DNA of 9,142 nt from Acidobacteriota bacterium (GTDB taxonomy: Bacteria > Acidobacteriota > Terriglobia > Bryobacterales > Bryobacteraceae): contig JAEZIJ010000167.1 of the NCBI GenBank assembly GCA_023436715.1, positions 1-9,142 of the forward strand, read 5' to 3'. A program made the position numbers and the translations under genes. Each line of letters begins with the position of its first letter. The stretch's first letter is position 1. Below are positions 5,318 through 9,142 of this stretch, in pieces. The notes below the pieces were generated by a model that made no database searches, was not told the DNA's origin, and saw only the letters and a program-made list of their open reading frames with translations.

Positions 5318-6202
5318 ATGAACAAGAGATTCATCTCGGTACTCATATTCGCGGTAATCGTCGCAGGTGGTGCGACCCTGTTGTTCTACAGGTTGATCTC
5401 CAGCCGGCTGAGCGCCGCACCCAAACCAGTCGCCACGACGGAAGTTACTGTTGCAGCCCGCGATCTTGTCGTCGGCACGCTGATCCGTGATACCGATCTG
5501 ACGACGGCCGCCTGGCCCGGATCGATCCCGCAACTGGCCGTCACGAAGAAAGAGGACCTGGTCGGGCGGGGCGTCATCTCGGCCGTCTATCACGGCGAGC
5601 CGATTCTGGAGACCCGGTTGGCGCCAAAAGGGGCGGGAGCGGGCCTCGCTGCCACGATTCCCCCGGGAATGAGAGCTGTTGCGATTCGCGTGAACGAGAT
5701 CATCGGTGTGGCCGGGTTCGTCGTCCCAGGCATGAGGGTGGACATCCTGATCGCCGGAACGCCGCCCGGAGCGCCCCCCACGCTCGGTACCCTCGGGAAG
5801 ACCTTGCTGCAAAACATCGAGGTGCTCTCAGCGGGTCAGAACATCCAGAAAGATGCGGAAGGCAAGCCGATCTCGGTGCCGGTCGTCAATCTTCTGGTGA
5901 CCCCGGAGCAGGCCGAGACTCTGAGCCTGGCAAGTTCGGAAACCAGGATTCAGTTGGTCTTGAGAAACCCGCTGGACACCACCGTCGCGAAGACTCCGGG
6001 CACCGCCGTTGCGCGGCTGTTCTCGGGTCAGAACCTGAAGATGCCTGGCGACGCGCCCAGGGCCGGGGCGGTGAAGCCAAGACGGACGGCAGGTACTCAG
6101 CCCATCGTGCCCGCGGTCGCCAAACCCAAGCCTCCTGTGGTGGTCGAGGTTTTCCAGGGCGGCCGGAAGGACACCACGTCATTCAAAGAGCCGGAGGAAT
6201 AA
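5318..6202 (+). CDS. cpaB: Flp pilus assembly protein CpaB/RcpC
   Basis: The 294-residue protein begins with a membrane anchor or uncleaved signal (about 5-27) and then lies in the periplasm. A SAF-like domain follows at about 42-105 (VTVAARDLVVGTLIRDTDL, then GRGVISAVYHGEPILETRL). The RcpC/CpaB domain comes next, with IPPGMRAVAIRVN, GVAGFVVPGMRVDIL and LQNIEVLSAGQ, up to about 225. The final 70 residues are Pro/Lys/Arg-rich and look disordered. CpaB proteins sit beside the outer-membrane secretin and are needed for pilus export. AAGGAAGGAG (5307-5316) precedes the ATG; its first half gives the best spacing. The gene ends four bases before the secretin start, and its last codons contain the GGAGGA ribosome binding site of cpaC, so translation of the two is probably coupled. 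Confidence 0.93.
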   Translation: MNKRFISVLIFAVIVAGGATLLFYRLISSRLSAAPKPVATTEVTVAARDLVVGTLIRDTDLTTAAWPGSIPQLAVTKKEDLVGRGVISAVYHGEPILETRLAPKGAGAGLAATIPPGMRAVAIRVNEIIGVAGFVVPGMRVDILIAGTPPGAPPTLGTLGKTLLQNIEVLSAGQNIQKDAEGKPISVPVVNLLVTPEQAETLSLASSETRIQLVLRNPLDTTVAKTPGTAVARLFSGQNLKMPGDAPRAGAVKPRRTAGTQPIVPAVAKPKPPVVVEVFQGGRKDTTSFKEPEE

Positions 6203-6206
6203 TACG

Positions 6207-7880
6207 GTGAACCACATCGGAATGCTGAGCGGCTGTGAAAGAATCCGGGGACGCTCCGGGCTGGATGCGACGCATCGGTTGCACCCAGCGAATCGCAGGC
6301 GTGTCCCCAGAATTCTTTCACGGCTTCTGAACGGCGCACTCATTGTAATCGCCGGGGCGTTGCTCTCGACCGTAAATCCAGCTCGGGGACAATCGCCGGT
6401 TCCGGCTCAATCCCCGGCGCAGCAGAGCGCCGGCTCCGCGGCGCGCGACTTGTTCGTAACTGTGGGCAAATCGCTGATCGTGGAGAGCCCCGTGACCATC
6501 CAGCGCATATCAGTCGGCGACAGCACCAAGGCAGAAGCCATCGCCGTCAGCCCGCGCGAGGTGCTCGTGAACGGCAAGGCGCCCGGGGAGACCAGCCTCA
6601 TCGTCTGGCAGCAGGGCGGTAACCGCCTGCTGTTTGACCTGCGCGTCAGGACGAACACCGCCAGGTTCGATCTCGTCCGCCAGGAGATCCAAAAGGAGTT
6701 GCCCGGCCAGGATGTCTCGCTGACGCTCGATGCCGGTACCGTGTTCCTGCGCGGAACCGTCAAGGACATGGTCAGCGCGGATAGAGCGGTAGCCATTGCG
6801 TCCACGCTCGGCAAACCCGTCAATCTTCTCAGGGTGGTCGTTCCAGCCATGGAGCAGCAAATCCTTCTGAAGGTGAAGTTCGCTAACGTGGACCGTTCGG
6901 CGAGCCAGGAGCTTGGCGCCAACATCTTCAGCACAGGTGCGTTGAATACCATCGGTTCAACCAGTACCGGCCAGTTCTTCCCTCCGCAGGTTGCGGGAAA
7001 GGTCGGAGATTCTCCTTTCACGCTTGCCGACGCTCTGAACGTCTTCCTGTTCAGGCCGGACCTGAACCTCGGCACGACGATTCGCGCACTTCAGAGCAAG
7101 CGTCTCCTTGAGATCCTGGCTGAGCCCAACGTGCTGGCGATCAATGGAAAGGCTGCCAGTTTTCTCGCCGGTGGCGAGATTCCGGTCCCGACTTTGCAGT
7201 CGTCGATGACTAGCGCCGTCACAATCCAGTGGCGCGAGTTCGGCATCAAAATCGATTTCGTGCCTGCCGTAACGCCGCGCGGCACGATTCGCCTGAAAGT
7301 AAGCCCCGAAGTAAGTTCCCTGGACTACGCGAACGCAGTCACTCTGAGTGGATTTACCGTCCCCGCCATCTCTACGCGGCGCGTGCAAACCGAGATCGAA
7401 CTCCAGGACGGACAGAGCTTTGCTATCGCGGGCCTCCTGGATAACCGCACCGCCGAGCTACTGAGCAAGGTTCCGGGATTGGGAGACATCCCGTTGCTCG
7501 GCAAAATCTTCCAGAGCCGTTCGATCTCCAGAAACAACACGGAACTTCTGATAGTGGTCACACCCGAGGTCGTTTACCCTGCGCCCGCGAATGTCCAGAT
7601 AGCAACGCCCGAGATGCCGCTCCCGTTCCTTAAGGGTGCGCCCACCACGGTGCCACGAACACCCCCGGCTTCGGTGACCGGTCGGAACCAGGCGAAGCCG
7701 GCCCAGGATACCATTCCAGTCGAGCAACTTGAATCAATGAAGGAGCAGACGCCGGTGAACCAGCCCATACCGGCAATACAGTACGTCCCGATGATGATGC
7801 CGCAGGCATCTCAGCAAAGTGCGCCCGCCGTGGCGCCTGTGGCAGCACCGGCGCCGCAGGCGGCCGCGGCCCCGAAATGA
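6207..7880 (+). CDS. cpaC: Tad secretin CpaC/RcpA
   Basis: The 557-residue protein forms the outer-membrane channel of the Tad pilus. After an unusually long N-terminal part (1-35) comes a signal sequence whose hydrophobic core is about 41-56, ending near NPARGQS. Residues 81-148 match the pilus-assembly N-terminal domain (DLFVTVGKSL onward). About 150-210 is a BON-like domain (LRGTVKD), and the secretin core runs from about 218 to 457. Clear secretin landmarks are AEPNVLAINGKAASFLAGGEIPVP (305-328, in pieces AEPNVLAING and ASFLAGGEIPVP) and VPGLGDIPLLGKIF (422-435). The last 100 residues are Pro/Ala/Gln-rich. The GTG start at 6207 is chosen because GGAGGA (6193-6198) lies eight bases upstream. 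An imperfect inverted repeat at 6232-6324 covers the codons of the long N-terminal part. An alternative start at ATG 6222 would shorten the protein by five residues but lacks a ribosome binding site of its own. Confidence 0.93.
   Translation: MNHIGMLSGCERIRGRSGLDATHRLHPANRRRVPRILSRLLNGALIVIAGALLSTVNPARGQSPVPAQSPAQQSAGSAARDLFVTVGKSLIVESPVTIQRISVGDSTKAEAIAVSPREVLVNGKAPGETSLIVWQQGGNRLLFDLRVRTNTARFDLVRQEIQKELPGQDVSLTLDAGTVFLRGTVKDMVSADRAVAIASTLGKPVNLLRVVVPAMEQQILLKVKFANVDRSASQELGANIFSTGALNTIGSTSTGQFFPPQVAGKVGDSPFTLADALNVFLFRPDLNLGTTIRALQSKRLLEILAEPNVLAINGKAASFLAGGEIPVPTLQSSMTSAVTIQWREFGIKIDFVPAVTPRGTIRLKVSPEVSSLDYANAVTLSGFTVPAISTRRVQTEIELQDGQSFAIAGLLDNRTAELLSKVPGLGDIPLLGKIFQSRSISRNNTELLIVVTPEVVYPAPANVQIATPEMPLPFLKGAPTTVPRTPPASVTGRNQAKPAQDTIPVEQLESMKEQTPVNQPIPAIQYVPMMMPQASQQSAPAVAPVAAPAPQAAAAPK
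6232..6324. repeat. Imperfect inverted repeat (possible MITE/REP-like element) inside the cpaC start
   Basis: The left arm (6232-6252) contains GTGAAAGAATCCGGGGAC. Reversed and complemented, the right arm (6303-6324) contains GTGAAAGAATTCTGGGGAC. The arms of 21 and 22 bases differ by two substitutions and one gap. The 50-base spacer itself holds GATGCG-A-CGCATC and the pair GCTGG/CCAGC. GGCT stands immediately outside both ends of the GTGAAAG/CTTTCAC core (6231-6234 and 6322-6325), which could be a short target duplication. The repeat lies entirely within the coding region for the extra N-terminus of the secretin. Without other copies to compare, mobility is inferred. Confidence 0.55.
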
Positions 7881-7899
7881 TCGGATACGCCAGGACTCG

Positions 7900-9066
7900 A
7901 TGCATCCGCTGAAGGCCGGATTAGTAATCAGGAACCAGGATCTGTCGACGGAGGTCCACGCCTGCCTGCGTGCCCTCCCCGTGCGTGTGGTGATCGAACA
8001 ACCCACGGTGGGCGACGCGGCAGCCTTTCTGGACCAACTCGAACGGGTTCGGCTCGACGTATTGCTGATCGACCTCACAAAGCTCGCTGAACCGTTCGAG
8101 CAGGTTGTGCGCCGCATCAAGACGCTGGCCGAACCTCCGATGATCATCGCGCTCAACGACACGGCGGATCCGGAGACCATCCTGGGAGCGATTCGCGCCG
8201 GGGCGAATGAGTTCCTGTATCCGCCTCTCGATGCGGGGCTGAACAAGGCTCTCGAGCGCCTATCGGCCGACCGGGCCAAGCAGCAGGCGGCCACTCGCCA
8301 TCGCGGAAAAGCGTTGGGGTTCTTGTCGGCCAAGGGAGGCTGCGGGGCTACCACCATCGCCTGCCATGTCGCCATCGAACTCCAGAAGGCTACGTCAAAA
8401 GAGGTTCTACTTGCCGACATGGACCTCGATACCGGCATGGTCGGCTTCCTGATGAAGGCCAAAACCAACTACTCCATCATGGATGCCGTGCGGAACGTAC
8501 ATCGCCTGGACCTCAGTTACTGGAAGGCTCTGGTCTCCAACGGGCACGCCCACCTTGAGGTCATCCCCGCTCCCCCGGCTGCAACGGTTCGCGATGCCGT
8601 GGACCCGGAGCATTGCCGGCAGGTTTTGCAGTTTGTGCGCTCGGCCTATGACTGGGTGGTGGTGGACCTGGGGCGGAGCCTGAACCCGCTGGCCCTCGGC
8701 TTGATCGAAGATCTCGATGATCTTTACCTGGTCTCGACGCTCGATCTGCCGGCGCTGCATTTGAGCAAACAGGTCGTGCAGACGCTGCTCGACGGCGGGT
8801 ATAGCCGGAACCGGCTGCATCTGCTCATGAACCGGTTTCCGAAGCGGTCCGATATAACTCCCGCGGAACTCCAGCGCGTTATCGGAGTCCCCGTTTTTGA
8901 TGCGCTGCCAAACGATTACCCTGTGCTCTACGAGGCGTACGCGGAAGGTAACCTGTTGACCGCCAGCAGTGACCTGGGCAAGTCGATGGGCGCGCTGGCA
9001 ATGAAGATCGCCGGTGTGAAGGTGAAGGAGAAACCGAAACAGAAGTCGGCCCTCTCGATCTTTTAG
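7900..9066 (+). CDS. cpaE: Pilus localisation ATPase-like protein CpaE/TadZ
   Basis: This 388-residue protein belongs to the ParA/MinD-related TadZ/CpaE group, which marks the pilus assembly site at the inner face of the cytoplasmic membrane. Residues 1-120 are a receiver-like domain with D58 in LLID, but it lacks the usual N-terminal acidic pair (RNQD at 11-14) and the conserved lysine (FLYPPL), so it is probably a non-phosphorylated pseudo-receiver. The ATPase domain follows with a deviant Walker A, K145-GGCGATT-152, an acidic stretch LLADMDLDTG (170-179), and Walker B VVVDLG with D256. The C-terminus is lysine-rich and ends in KSALSIF. The ATG at 7900 is preferred, with AGGA (7892-7895) just upstream, although spacing is short. 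An upstream ATG at 7819 in the same frame would overlap the secretin gene by 62 bases and add an Arg-rich segment unlike the family. The gene starts 19 bases after cpaC. Confidence 0.92.
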   Translation: MHPLKAGLVIRNQDLSTEVHACLRALPVRVVIEQPTVGDAAAFLDQLERVRLDVLLIDLTKLAEPFEQVVRRIKTLAEPPMIIALNDTADPETILGAIRAGANEFLYPPLDAGLNKALERLSADRAKQQAATRHRGKALGFLSAKGGCGATTIACHVAIELQKATSKEVLLADMDLDTGMVGFLMKAKTNYSIMDAVRNVHRLDLSYWKALVSNGHAHLEVIPAPPAATVRDAVDPEHCRQVLQFVRSAYDWVVVDLGRSLNPLALGLIEDLDDLYLVSTLDLPALHLSKQVVQTLLDGGYSRNRLHLLMNRFPKRSDITPAELQRVIGVPVFDALPNDYPVLYEAYAEGNLLTASSDLGKSMGALAMKIAGVKVKEKPKQKSALSIF

Positions 9067-9070
9067 TGGG

Positions 9071-9106
9071 GCGGCCCTTCGGGCTGCGCCGGCCTTTCAG
9101 GCCGGC
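9071..9106. repeat. Two tandem G-C-rich hairpins after cpaE
   Basis: GCGGCCC (9071-9077) pairs with GGGCTGC (9081-9087), with one wobble, around TTC. Directly adjoining it, GCCGGCCT (9088-9095) pairs perfectly with AGGCCGGC (9099-9106), again around TTC. They begin four bases after the cpaE stop. No T run follows, so they look more like palindromic repeat units or an RNA stability element than a classical terminator. The pilus operon probably continues to the right. Confidence 0.55.
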
Positions 9107-9124
9107 CAAGCTGGTAGTTGTAGG

Positions 9125-9142
9125 GGCCACGCATGCGTGGCC
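9125..9142. repeat. 18-base perfect palindrome at the window edge
   Basis: GGCCACGCATGCGTGGCC reads the same on both strands over its full length and touches the end of the window, so it may be longer. With the two hairpins at 9071-9106 it makes a cluster of palindromes resembling dispersed intergenic repeats (REP/BIME type). Copies elsewhere in the genome cannot be examined here. Confidence 0.55.

Noticed and set aside
6407..7075. 222-codon minus-strand frame inside the secretin gene
   Set aside because: It is antisense to conserved secretin and N-terminal domains, and its Ser/Arg/Thr-rich composition is typical of a reverse-strand shadow.
7819..7899. Upstream ATG extending CpaE/TadZ by 27 residues
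   Set aside because: It would overlap the end of cpaC and add an Arg/Pro-rich segment that reads as a frame-shifted secretin tail.
7734..8468. 244-codon minus-strand frame across the cpaC-cpaE junction
   Set aside because: It is antisense to TadZ motifs, including the Walker A region, and shows no family features.
1..9142. CRISPR arrays, tRNA, rRNA or riboswitch structures
   Set aside because: No regularly spaced direct repeats of CRISPR length, no cloverleaf or rRNA-like stretch, and no recognisable riboswitch core were seen by eye.

Overview
The window is GC-rich, densely coded bacterial chromosome. It most resembles an acidobacterium, perhaps a Solibacter/Bryobacter-type member. That guess rests on three things: the style of the TonB-like protein, the GT-C-like membrane protein and the Tad gene order, and GGGGAC-containing insertion and palindromic repeats. 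It is inference from sequence style, not a database match. The main content is the first half of a Flp/Tad (tight adherence, type IVc) pilus operon on the plus strand.

Layout. Positions 1-140 hold the end of an insertion sequence; its transposase starts at 24 and runs leftward out of the window. Two hairpins follow (152-221). On the minus strand lies a two-gene unit: a LuxR-type response regulator (2545-1814), then a TonB-like periplasm-spanning protein (1759-245). A roughly 400-base divergent intergenic region (2546-2952) separates these from the plus-strand operon and carries a candidate promoter for each direction plus short repeated words. The plus-strand genes are a PilZ-domain protein (2953-3330), a large multi-spanning GT-C-like membrane protein (3340-5010), the Flp pilin (5028-5210), CpaB/RcpC (5318-6202), the secretin CpaC/RcpA (6207-7880) and the ATPase-like CpaE/TadZ (7900-9066). 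Gaps are 4-19 bases, except for 107 bases after the pilin that contain two tandem hairpins. The window ends in a run of palindromes (9071-9142). The motor ATPase (CpaF/TadA) and platform proteins (TadB/TadC) would be expected beyond the right edge, and no prepilin peptidase is seen here.

How the genes fit together. The Flp prepilin carries a G/xxxxEY processing site and would form the fibre. The secretin makes the outer-membrane channel, CpaB is its periplasmic partner, and TadZ marks the assembly site at the inner membrane. Placing a c-di-GMP-binding PilZ protein and a glycosyltransferase-like membrane protein at the head of this operon suggests second-messenger control, and possibly sugar modification, linked to the pilus. 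The divergent LuxR-type regulator is a candidate local controller.

Most worth a second look are an imperfect inverted repeat (6232-6324) that encodes an unusual extra N-terminus of the secretin, the tandem hairpins between pilin and cpaB, the PilZ plus GT-C pairing, and the insertion-sequence end at the left edge.
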